Shown: piece by piece, positions 6,062 through 12,786 of the stretch
Layout: every line of letters starts with the position of its first letter
Position numbering within the stretch: the first letter of the stretch is position 1
From: an uncultured Eubacteriales bacterium
GTDB lineage: Bacteria > Bacillota_A > Clostridia > Oscillospirales > Oscillospiraceae
Direction: 5' to 3'
Assembly: GCA_949747935.1 (NCBI GenBank)
Contig: CATKHE010000097.1
Coordinates: forward strand, 1-17,237
DNA length: 17,237 nucleotides
Notes under the pieces: generated by a model
What the model was told of the DNA's origin: nothing
Seen by the model: the letters and a program-made list of their open reading frames with translations, nothing else
Database searches by the model: none
Translations under genes and position numbers: made by a program

Positions 6062-6099
6062 TCCGTCCCCCACTCAGAGAAGGCTGAGTGGGGGACGGA
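6062..6099. terminator. Bidirectional intrinsic terminator
   Basis: A perfect 16-bp inverted repeat (6062-6077 and 6084-6099) closes a 6-nt loop. It is followed by TTTGGTTT on the plus strand and by CCATTTTT on the minus strand. It lies between the convergent dat and SDR genes and should end both transcripts. Confidence 0.9.
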
Positions 6100-6105
6100 T
6101 TTGGT

Positions 6106-6897
6106 TTAATAAGAGCGGGTCATGCCGCCGTCCAGCAGGATGGTTTGACCGGAGATATAGGTGTTGGCCGCTGAGCAGAGGAAAACGGCCAGCCGTCCAT
6201 ACTCCTCCACAGTGCCGTAGCGCCCCAGAGGAAAGGATTTCAGATCCTCCTTTTCGTAGTCGGCTACCGAAATGCCGGCTTTCTCCGCCCGTATAGCGTT
6301 CAGGCTGGCAATTCGGTCGGTACTGATACGGCCGGGACCGATGACATTAATCAGGATGTTTTCTCCGCCCAACTCGGAGGACAGGGTTTTACTCATGCCC
6401 ACCACGCCCAAGCGCATGGAGTTGGACAGAATCAGATTGTCCAGACATTCCTTGACAGAGGAACTGGTGGAGTTGAGAATCCGGCCCCCGCCCAGCCGGC
6501 GCATGGATGGCAGTACGGCGCGGATGGTGCGGACATAGGACAGCAGGCATGCTTGAAAGGCATTTTCCCAGTCGGTATCGGCAAGGGAATCGAAGGGGCC
6601 GGGTTTGGGACCGGGGCCCATATTCACCAGCGCCCAGATGTCTCCCAGCGTCTCGGTGGTGCGGTCCACCAGGGCTTGAATATCCTCGGCCTTGTTCACA
6701 TCACACAGGCAAATCTCAGGCCGGCGGCCAGTCTCGCTCTCGATATCTGCCTGGGCCGCCTGGAGTCTGTCCAGGTTGTGGCCGCTGATCATAACTCGGG
6801 CTCCCTCGCGGACTAGTTCCGCGGCAATTCCCTTCCCCAGACCGGCGGCGGAGGCCATACATAAGACCACTTTATCCTGCAAACCGAGGTTCATCAT
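6106..6897 (-). CDS. SDR-family protein without the canonical YxxxK (3-oxoacyl-ACP-reductase-like)
   Basis: A 263-residue Rossmann-fold protein of the short-chain dehydrogenase/reductase superfamily. The TGxxxGxG dinucleotide motif reads ASAAGLG (15-21). The NNAG block reads VNMGPG (91-96). The catalytic Ser region is NSTSSS (142-147). Where YxxxK should be, the segment LSNSMRLGVVG (157-167) puts Leu and Met in place of Tyr and Lys. The C-terminal VIGPGRISTDR and SGQTILLDGG segments are typical. This fits the BKR-like SDR subgroup known for an imperfect cofactor motif and catalytic tetrad, so ordinary ketoreductase chemistry is doubtful. The start is ATG 6897 after AGGGGGA; ATG 6894 is also possible. 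It is the last gene of the LysR-adjacent operon, 55 nt after the 284-residue gene, and ends at the bidirectional terminator. Confidence 0.85.
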   Translation of the reverse strand: MMNLGLQDKVVLCMASAAGLGKGIAAELVREGARVMISGHNLDRLQAAQADIESETGRRPEICLCDVNKAEDIQALVDRTTETLGDIWALVNMGPGPKPGPFDSLADTDWENAFQACLLSYVRTIRAVLPSMRRLGGGRILNSTSSSVKECLDNLILSNSMRLGVVGMSKTLSSELGGENILINVIGPGRISTDRIASLNAIRAEKAGISVADYEKEDLKSFPLGRYGTVEEYGRLAVFLCSAANTYISGQTILLDGGMTRSY

Positions 6898-6952
6898 AGA
6901 TTCCCCCTAAACGGATTTTTCACAAGAGCGTGCCAACGATACGCGGCTGAAT

Positions 6953-7807
6953 TTACTTTTCGATTCCCTTTTTCTTCATCCAGTCAGGGAGCTGGTCGGG
7001 CTGCAAGCCATTGTAGCGGCAGCCGGGGTAGCGGCAGTTGGAGCAGTTGCCCTTGTTTCCCTTGACCGGGGGCTCGCCTTTGATATTTTTTTCCAGAAAG
7101 TCCACCAGAGCCTTGATGTCGGCCTCCTCGCCATCCACGGCCCAGTAGTGAGCGCCCTCGTTGCCGCCGATACCGCCGGCGCATACCACTTTGGCGTCAC
7201 AGTGGAACATCATTTGGATAGCCTCCACCTCAGTGACGATATCGGCGCTGGACAGGCAATACAAGCCGGGATCGGCGCCCATGGAGATGTCAATATGATT
7301 GGCTCCGCCCAAGGCGCGGCTGGCGGCGGGAACGCTGGGAACCATTTTTTCATAGCCCACAGGGCAGATGTATTTCAGCCCCTTGCTGGTCATGTAGCCG
7401 ATGAAGTTGGGAACGGTGCCGCCGTTAAAACCGGAGGTGATGACGCCCACATGGCCGTCTAGGTCAAAAGCGTTGGCGCCCTTGATGATAACGGTGTCAG
7501 CGTGGTAGTCCTGGAGGGCCTCGTCAATTTTCTTGTCCACGGGCTGGCCCTTATAGAAAACATTGGGGAAGCTCTTGCGGCTGGAGGGCTCGGTGACGCA
7601 CAGCAGGCCGTCGGTGCTGCTGCCTACGGTGCACAGGCCGGGCTCCACATGATAGCCCAGCTCCTGGGCGATGAAGGCGTTGGTGGTGCCGCCGGCCAGA
7701 AGGACATAGGCATCCTTCCAGGCCTTCTGGAACTCGGGCATCTGGATGACCGCTTTGGCGATTAGGCGGCGGGCTTCAGCGGGAGTCAGAACGAAAGTAG
7801 CTTTCAT
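6953..7807 (-). CDS. Unrecognised conserved-looking protein with C-terminal CX2CX4C
   Basis: A 284-residue soluble protein that I do not recognise. It is a real gene: ATG 7807 has GGAGAG about 7 nt upstream and lies 19 nt after the FAH-family gene. The N-terminal half has alternating strand/helix character with a glycine-rich turn LLAGGTTNAFIAQEL (36-50) and KGANAFD (109-115). These faintly recall the phosphate-binding and GAD/GAN loops of sugar-phosphate isomerase-like (ISOCOT) folds, which is only a guess. A second glycine-rich segment is CAGGIGGNEGAH (209-220). The tail from 252 has Cys255, Cys258 and Cys263 (CX2CX4C) among basic and aromatic residues, suggesting a metal or Fe-S site. No signal peptide or membrane segment is seen. 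Its operon position points to a role with the aminotransferase and hydrolase. Confidence 0.8.
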   Translation of the reverse strand: MKATFVLTPAEARRLIAKAVIQMPEFQKAWKDAYVLLAGGTTNAFIAQELGYHVEPGLCTVGSSTDGLLCVTEPSSRKSFPNVFYKGQPVDKKIDEALQDYHADTVIIKGANAFDLDGHVGVITSGFNGGTVPNFIGYMTSKGLKYICPVGYEKMVPSVPAASRALGGANHIDISMGADPGLYCLSSADIVTEVEAIQMMFHCDAKVVCAGGIGGNEGAHYWAVDGEEADIKALVDFLEKNIKGEPPVKGNKGNCSNCRYPGCRYNGLQPDQLPDWMKKKGIEK

Positions 7808-7826
7808 TATTATCTCTCCAATCTTT

Positions 7827-8753
7827 TTATTCCTTCTCAGGATGTTTTTTCAGGTCTACCACCGGGTTTACCAGGGGAGCCATCTCGAAGCCGTCGGGAC
7901 CGACGATGCGGCACTCGGCCACGTCACCGTCCTGGATGTGGAAGGCCCGGGGGGTGCCGGTGGACAAGATGTCGCCGGCGTACCAGCCCTGGATGCTGCT
8001 GTGGAGGGAAACCAGCCGGGCGGGACGGTGGGTCATGTTGGCCACCACGTTTTGGGCATAGACCTGTCCGTTGTGAACCGACTGGACCTCCAGCTTCAGC
8101 ACGTCGGGCACCTCATCAGGGGTGACCAGTTGGGGACCGAAGGAGAAGAAGGTGGGGAAGTTCTTCACAATGCACAGATAGCGGGGGTTGCCGCTGACAT
8201 AGTCGTTGCCCTTGAGAATGGATTCCTCAGTCATGTCCAGGATGGTGGTGTAGCCCACAATGGCATCCTGCCAGTTCTCTTCGGACACATCCCGGCAGTC
8301 TTTGCCCATAATGATGCCCAGCTCCGCCTCAGCGGTGGTTTTTTGGGCCTCTTTCAGCGTGGGGAGCTTGATTTCGTCGTTGGGGCCGATAAGGGTGTCC
8401 GCCATCTTGAAGAAGCTGCCGGGGAAGCCGGTGGGGGCGGCGGAGCCGATGTCCCCGGCGTGGTCCACGTAGTTCAGGCCGATGCCGAAGATACGTTTGG
8501 GATTGCGGTACAGAGGAGCATAGACCACCTGGTCATGGGGGACAAGGCCGGGCAGGCCGTCCAGCTCATCCCTGCCGCCGGCATTGTACCACTCCGTCAG
8601 AGCGGGAATTTCACCGGCCTGGATCAGGGACATCATGTCGGTGCTCCAGCTGCTGCCCTTGGCCTGATTCAGGGCCGTGATGGGCAGAATTCCTTTTGCT
8701 GTGACAATACCGGCGATTTCAGCACCGTTATGATTTATAGTTGCGAGACGCAT
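7827..8753 (-). CDS. Fumarylacetoacetate hydrolase family protein
   Basis: A 308-residue member of the FAH superfamily, whose Mg2+-dependent enzymes cleave or hydrate 2,4-dioxo or 2-oxo acids (fumarylpyruvate hydrolase, oxaloacetate decarboxylase, 2-oxo-pentenoate hydratase types). The catalytic domain starts at RIFGIGLNYVDHAGD (87-101) with His98. The metal-binding acids are visible as Glu142 and Glu144 in AEAELGIIMG and Asp173 in GYTTILDMT. The C-terminal GTPRAFHIQDGDVAECRI block is typical. The N-terminal 80 residues are the smaller, variable domain. ATG 8753 has GGAGGAA at proper spacing. It lies 16 nt after the aminotransferase stop and 19 nt before the 284-residue gene, so the genes are co-transcribed. 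Substrate specificity within this broad family cannot be read from sequence alone. Confidence 0.9.
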   Translation of the reverse strand: MRLATINHNGAEIAGIVTAKGILPITALNQAKGSSWSTDMMSLIQAGEIPALTEWYNAGGRDELDGLPGLVPHDQVVYAPLYRNPKRIFGIGLNYVDHAGDIGSAAPTGFPGSFFKMADTLIGPNDEIKLPTLKEAQKTTAEAELGIIMGKDCRDVSEENWQDAIVGYTTILDMTEESILKGNDYVSGNPRYLCIVKNFPTFFSFGPQLVTPDEVPDVLKLEVQSVHNGQVYAQNVVANMTHRPARLVSLHSSIQGWYAGDILSTGTPRAFHIQDGDVAECRIVGPDGFEMAPLVNPVVDLKKHPEKE

Positions 8754-8769
8754 TTATAAATTCCTCCAA

Positions 8770-9948
8770 TCACTTTTTGAGCTGTTCGACTGCCTGCCGG
8801 AGGTGCTCACACCCCTCCACAACATTTTCATAGCTGTTGGCAAAAGACATCCGCAGATAGCCCTCGCCGCCGGGACCGAACACGTCGCCGGGCACCAGTG
8901 CGATCTTGGCGTTTTCCAGAAGATATGCGGACAGATCAGAGGACGTCATTCCCAAGGATTTGCAGTTGATGAAGATATAGAACGCGCCCTTGGGGCACTG
9001 GCAGCTCAGTCCGGGGATGGCGTTGATAGCCTGTACAGCGTAATCCCGGCGGCGCTGATATTCCTTGACCATCTCTCTGACCTCGTCTCCCTCTTGGGTG
9101 AGGGCGGCGATGGCGGCCACCTGGACGAAGTTGGGCGCGCAGGTAGTGTTGTGCTGATGGAATTTGTTCATCGCCAGGATATACTCCTCGGGGGCGGCCA
9201 CATAGCCCAGCCGCCAGCCGTCCATGGCGTAAGCTTTAGACATGCCGTTCATGGTGAAGGTGCGTTCCTTCATCCCGGGCAGAGAGGCAATGCTGATATG
9301 CCTGGCGCCATCATAGACCAGCCGCTCGTATACCTCATCGGAGATGACCATCAGGTCGTTGGAAACAGCGATTTCAGCTAGATCCTTCAGCATATCCTCG
9401 GCCAGGACGCCGCCGGTGGGATTGTTGGGGGTGACGATGACCACCGCCCGGGTTTTGGGGGTGATTTTGGCCCGGAGCTCCTCCAGGTCCAGCTGGAAGC
9501 CGGTCTCTTCCTTCAAACCGTAGGTGACAGCCGTGGCCCCGAGGAGATTGGGCACGTTGATGTAGTTGAGCCATACCGGGTCTGGAACCAGAATCTCGTC
9601 TCCCTCCTCCAGGATGGTGGCCAGCACAGCGAAGACCGCCTCAGAGAGACCGACTGTTACCAGAACCTCAGAGGCCTTGTAGTCAACGCCGTTTTCCCGG
9701 TTCAACTTATCGGCGATGGCCTGACGCAGCTCCATCAGGCCAAAGTTGGAGGTGTAGTGTACTTTACCCTCAGCCAGGGCCTGACAGGCCGCCTTTTTGA
9801 TGTAATCCGGAGTATCGAAATCAGGCCGTCCGATTTCAAAGTGCAGGACTTTTTCTCCGGCCCGCTCCATTGCCAGTGCTTTCTCATTGACCTTGCGGAT
9901 GCCGGAAGGTGCCATCCGGTCCATCCGCGCGGCGATTTTTACCGCCAT
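8770..9948 (-). CDS. Class I/II pyridoxal-phosphate aminotransferase
   Basis: A 392-residue fold-type I aminotransferase of the aspartate/aromatic-aminotransferase type. It transfers an amino group from an amino acid to a 2-oxo acid in the cytosol. Visible features are the IGRPDFDTP substrate loop (39-47), VTPNNPTGG (172-180), ISDEVYERL with the PLP-pyridine Asp204, the Schiff-base Lys238 in NGMSKAYAMDGWRLGY with Arg246 binding phosphate, and the C-terminal YLRMSFANS with the carboxylate-binding Arg. The length is standard. ATG 9948 has AAGGAGG 8 nt upstream. It is the first gene of the four-gene operon and is divergent from a LysR-type regulator, so the pathway probably begins with transamination of an amino acid. 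The substrate is undetermined. Confidence 0.92.
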   Translation of the reverse strand: MAVKIAARMDRMAPSGIRKVNEKALAMERAGEKVLHFEIGRPDFDTPDYIKKAACQALAEGKVHYTSNFGLMELRQAIADKLNRENGVDYKASEVLVTVGLSEAVFAVLATILEEGDEILVPDPVWLNYINVPNLLGATAVTYGLKEETGFQLDLEELRAKITPKTRAVVIVTPNNPTGGVLAEDMLKDLAEIAVSNDLMVISDEVYERLVYDGARHISIASLPGMKERTFTMNGMSKAYAMDGWRLGYVAAPEEYILAMNKFHQHNTTCAPNFVQVAAIAALTQEGDEVREMVKEYQRRRDYAVQAINAIPGLSCQCPKGAFYIFINCKSLGMTSSDLSAYLLENAKIALVPGDVFGPGGEGYLRMSFANSYENVVEGCEHLRQAVEQLKK

Positions 9949-9997
9949 AGATTTGCCTCCTTCAATTTGATTTGTTGACAGAATCTTGCGAACTGCC

Positions 9998-10026
9998 TTG
10001 CGTTGGATTTTGTTTTCTGATATTAT
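9998..10026 (+). promoter_or_regulatory. Candidate extended -10 promoter of the LysR-type gene
   Basis: TTGCGT (9998-10003), a 17-nt spacer ending TGA, and TATTAT (10021-10026) give a sigma-A-type promoter with an extended -10 TGn. The predicted start is near 10033, about 74 nt before the GTG start. The same AT-rich core probably overlaps the divergent operon promoter, which I could not resolve into clear boxes. Confidence 0.55.
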
Positions 10027-10046
10027 TTAGCCATAAAAACAGCAAA

Positions 10047-10066
10047 AAGTAAAATACGCAAAACTT
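10047..10066. promoter_or_regulatory. Possible LysR-type operator dyad
   Basis: AAGT (10047-10050) and ACTT (10063-10066) form a short dyad with a 12-nt AT-rich centre holding CGCAA (10057-10061). TTGCG, its complement, occurs twice more at 9986-9990 and 9998-10002. LysR-type regulators usually bind partly dyadic AT-rich sites between divergent genes, so this is a plausible but unproven target. Confidence 0.3.
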
Positions 10067-10106
10067 AAAGACGTTATATGGTTTTTCTTATGAGGGGGAG
10101 GGCGCA

Positions 10107-11069
10107 GTGACAAACTATAAAGAGTATATCTATGCGGTCTATCAGGAAAAAAGTTTTTCAAAAGCGGCACAAAGGCTGTATGTATCCCAGCCCTGGCTGA
10201 GTGCCACAGTGAAAAAGGTGGAACAGGAGCTGGGTCTGTCTCTGTTTGACCGCAGTACCAAGCCAATTTCTCTGACGGAGGCTGGACTGTATTATATTGA
10301 GCAGGTAGAGCGGATCATGGCGATTGAGGAGGAGATGCAGGCACATTTCCGAAGCTTAAAGAATACAGGACAAGTCAAACTTCACATTGGAAGCTCCATG
10401 TTTTTCTGTACCTATGTGCTGCCGGTCCTGATGGAGGATTTCCGTTTACAGTGTCCCCAGGTGACCCTGACCTTTACGGAGGGGGACAATAAGACCTTGC
10501 TGGAAAAGCTTCTGAACGGACGCCTGGACTTTCTTCTGGAAGCTGAATGTCCGGAAGATCCCAAGGTCCAGACCATCCCTTGGGCTTCTGAGGAATTGGT
10601 ACTGGCCGTTCCATCCCATTACCGGATCAATCAGACCTTATCAAAATATTGCTATTCCTTCGAGGAATTTCTGCGGCGTGGACATCCGGACCACAAAAGG
10701 CCGGCGATTCCCCTGAAAGCCTTCCAGGGTGAGTCCTTTATTCTTCTGAAGGAGGGGACAGACAGCCATAACCGCAGCTTTCAATTTTGTGAGAACGCGG
10801 GCTTCACCCCTGAAGTCTCTATGTATTGCGCACAGATGATGACCGCCTATTATCTGGTCTGTGAAGGCAGGGGAATTACCTTCTTGCGCTCTACAATTCC
10901 GGAGTATGTGTCGCCAACGGACCGAGTTGTGTTCTATCAGCCGGATGACCCGTTGACGGTCCGGAATATTTATCTCTCCTATCTGAAAAAAAAGTCAGGT
11001 TCCGTTCAGCGCAAGCTGATTAACTTTATTCTGGAACAGGGCAGTTTAGCTAAGAGCATCGGAAATTAA
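10107..11069 (+). CDS. LysR-type transcriptional regulator
   Basis: A 320-residue LysR-family DNA-binding regulator. The N-terminal winged helix-turn-helix is clear: KSFSKAAQRLYVSQPWLSATVKKVEQELG (about 15-43), then LFDRSTKPISLTEAG. The C-terminal part is a periplasmic-binding-protein-like effector domain (VKLHIGSSMFFCTYVLP, then LLNGRLDFLLEA). Start GTG 10107 follows the purine-rich GAGGGGGAGG; ATG 10090 is out of frame and stops within seven codons. It is divergent from the aminotransferase/FAH operon with 158 nt between, the usual layout for a LysR regulator controlling its neighbour. The inducer is probably the operon's substrate or intermediate. G+C content here is visibly lower than in the surrounding operons. 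Confidence 0.93.
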   Translation: MTNYKEYIYAVYQEKSFSKAAQRLYVSQPWLSATVKKVEQELGLSLFDRSTKPISLTEAGLYYIEQVERIMAIEEEMQAHFRSLKNTGQVKLHIGSSMFFCTYVLPVLMEDFRLQCPQVTLTFTEGDNKTLLEKLLNGRLDFLLEAECPEDPKVQTIPWASEELVLAVPSHYRINQTLSKYCYSFEEFLRRGHPDHKRPAIPLKAFQGESFILLKEGTDSHNRSFQFCENAGFTPEVSMYCAQMMTAYYLVCEGRGITFLRSTIPEYVSPTDRVVFYQPDDPLTVRNIYLSYLKKKSGSVQRKLINFILEQGSLAKSIGN

Positions 11070-11157
11070 GCTGCTGCGTGCGGCACTGTTTTAAAGCCGT
11101 TTATTTCGAAAGAATTGTACTTCTACACAAATTCAAAAAACATTCAGGAATGGGTGG
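11070..11157. other. Intergenic region after the LysR-type gene
   Basis: An AT-rich gap with no supported gene. Short GCTGC/GCGGC and CGGC/GCCG pairings near the start, each followed by a few Ts, could form only weak hairpins, so I do not call a terminator. The far side leads into the promoter of the polysaccharide operon. Confidence 0.4.
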
Positions 11158-11186
11158 TTGAAAAAAATGGTCGCAGGGTGTAAAAT
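11158..11186 (+). promoter_or_regulatory. Sigma-A promoter of the murJ/polysaccharide operon
   Basis: TTGAAA (11158-11163), a 17-nt spacer and TAAAAT (11181-11186) form a good sigma-A match. Transcription would start near 11193, leaving a very short leader before the MurJ-like gene. With the tight spacing of the following genes it probably drives the whole operon. Confidence 0.7.
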
Positions 11187-11202
11187 ATGTTAACTATGTC
11201 TT

Positions 11203-12783
11203 TTGAAAGGGGTGAGCGCTCTGGAGGAGCGGCAGAGCAGCGCAGCCAGGACCGTCGGCCTTGTGATGGCGGTTACCCTGATCGGCAAGGTGCTGGGGCT
11301 GTACCGGGACCGCCTGTTAGCCATCCACTACAGTACAGGTCCCGCGGCCAGCGCCTTTTTCACCGCAAGCCGGATTCCTCGGGTGTTTTTCGACGCGGTA
11401 TTCGCTTCGGCCATCGCCGCCTGCTTCATCCCGGTGTTCAGTGAGTATCTGGAGCGACGGGAGAAGAGGGAGGCCTTCCAATTTGCCGGTGGATTTATCA
11501 CTGCGGCGGCCCTGCTGACCGGGGCGTTTGCCTTGGTGGGAATGGTTTTCCCACAGCCCTTTGTGTCTGTTTTCGCCGACTATTCCGACCCACAGACCAC
11601 CGCTTTGGCGGTCTCCCTGACCCGGGTGATGTTCCCCACGGTGTTTTTCTCCGGAATTGCTTTCTCCCTGGTGGGGGTGCTTCAGGCCCAGGACCATTTT
11701 ACCACCCCCGCCCTTATGTCGGCGGTGTCAAATCTGGTTATCATTGTCTACTTCTTCTCGCTGGACGGGGAACTGGGCATCTATGGTCTGGCCGGTGCCT
11801 ATTTGCTGGGCTGGCTGCTCCAGGGGGTGATTCAGCTTCCGCCCCTGGCCCGGCTGGGATTCCGTTACCGGCCCTGCCTGAAATTTGGTTCCATGGGCAT
11901 GAGGAAAGTCTTTGCTCTCATGGGTCCGGTGATGGTGTCCACCTGGGTGCAGCCGGTCAATCAGGCCATCAACGCCCGGTTCGGCTCCCGGCTGTACGAG
12001 GGAGCCGGGGTCTCGGCCCTGGAGTACTCCTCCAACCTGTACCTGGTCATTGCGGGCACTTTTATTCTGTCCATTACCAATGTCATTTTCCCCAAGCTGT
12101 CCCGGCTCACCGCCGGGGGCAGAGAGGGTGAATTTCAGGACACCGTCCGGCAGACCCTGAACATCAGTCTGTTTTTTGTCCTGCCGATGTCGGCGGGACT
12201 GACGGCGGTGGCCCGGCCGCTGATCTCCCTGATCTACGGCGGCGGCCGGTTTGACTCCTTCGCTGTGGACATCACTGCCTCCGCTTTGGGCTGGATGTCC
12301 CTAGGCATGGCGGGCTATGCCCTTCAGAACATCCTCAGCCGGGCCTACTTTGCCAAACAGCAGGGGAGGGTTCCGCTTATTGCGGGAGGGGCGTCCATTC
12401 TGGTGAATATCGCTTTGTGCGCCCTTTTGGCGGACAGGCTGTCAGTGGCAGGACTTGCCCTGGCCAGCGCTATCTCATCCACGGTGTACGCTCTGTTCCT
12501 CTTTCTGCCTCTCCAGCGCCGGGGGCAGGGTGTGCTGGAGGGTGGCGCGGTCCGAAACCTGGCAAAGATGGCTCTGGCCGCCCTGGTGATGGGCCTGTGT
12601 GTCTGGAGCGGCCTGGGGGCGCTGTCCCGGGCGGTTCCTGAGGGCAAGCTGGGGGAGATTCTCTGCCTGGGCCTGTGCGCCTTGGGCGGTGCGGCGCTCT
12701 ACTTCCTTCTGACCCTGGCCCTCCGGGTGAAGGAGGCCGGACTGTGCCTGTCCCTGATGAAAAAGACGTTAAAGCGAGGTTGA
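11203..12783 (+). CDS. murJ: MurJ/MVF-family lipid flippase
   Basis: A protein of up to 526 residues in the MOP-superfamily MurJ group, which moves lipid-linked sugars (lipid II or polymer intermediates) across the membrane. The N-terminal LIGKVLGLYRDRLLA, FDAVFASAIAACFIPVF and the LQAQDHFTTPALMSAVSNL segment are typical, and about 14 hydrophobic segments run along the protein. The start is unclear. TTG 11203 is only about 10 nt after the predicted transcript start and lies before the AAAGGGG (11206-11212). GTG 11212 overlaps that site. CTG 11221 has the best spacing but is a rare start. The given coordinate is the outer limit. The O-antigen-ligase-like gene follows after 3 nt, and the operon context suggests it exports a surface-polymer intermediate, although lipid II export is equally possible. 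Confidence 0.85.
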   Translation: MKGVSALEERQSSAARTVGLVMAVTLIGKVLGLYRDRLLAIHYSTGPAASAFFTASRIPRVFFDAVFASAIAACFIPVFSEYLERREKREAFQFAGGFITAAALLTGAFALVGMVFPQPFVSVFADYSDPQTTALAVSLTRVMFPTVFFSGIAFSLVGVLQAQDHFTTPALMSAVSNLVIIVYFFSLDGELGIYGLAGAYLLGWLLQGVIQLPPLARLGFRYRPCLKFGSMGMRKVFALMGPVMVSTWVQPVNQAINARFGSRLYEGAGVSALEYSSNLYLVIAGTFILSITNVIFPKLSRLTAGGREGEFQDTVRQTLNISLFFVLPMSAGLTAVARPLISLIYGGGRFDSFAVDITASALGWMSLGMAGYALQNILSRAYFAKQQGRVPLIAGGASILVNIALCALLADRLSVAGLALASAISSTVYALFLFLPLQRRGQGVLEGGAVRNLAKMALAALVMGLCVWSGLGALSRAVPEGKLGEILCLGLCALGGAALYFLLTLALRVKEAGLCLSLMKKTLKRG

Positions 12784-12786
12784 GAC

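Noticed and set aside
7746..8759. 337-residue plus-strand open frame opposite the FAH-family gene
   Set aside because: Antisense shadow; the opposite strand has clear FAH motifs, an RBS and operon spacing.
11070..11110. Intrinsic terminator after the LysR-type gene
   Set aside because: Only 4-5 bp stems with a wobble pair and short T-runs can form; not convincing.
11187..11444. 85-residue plus-strand frame starting at ATG 11187
   Set aside because: Despite two ATGs it overlaps the MurJ-like gene in another frame and has Arg/Gly/Pro-rich shadow composition.
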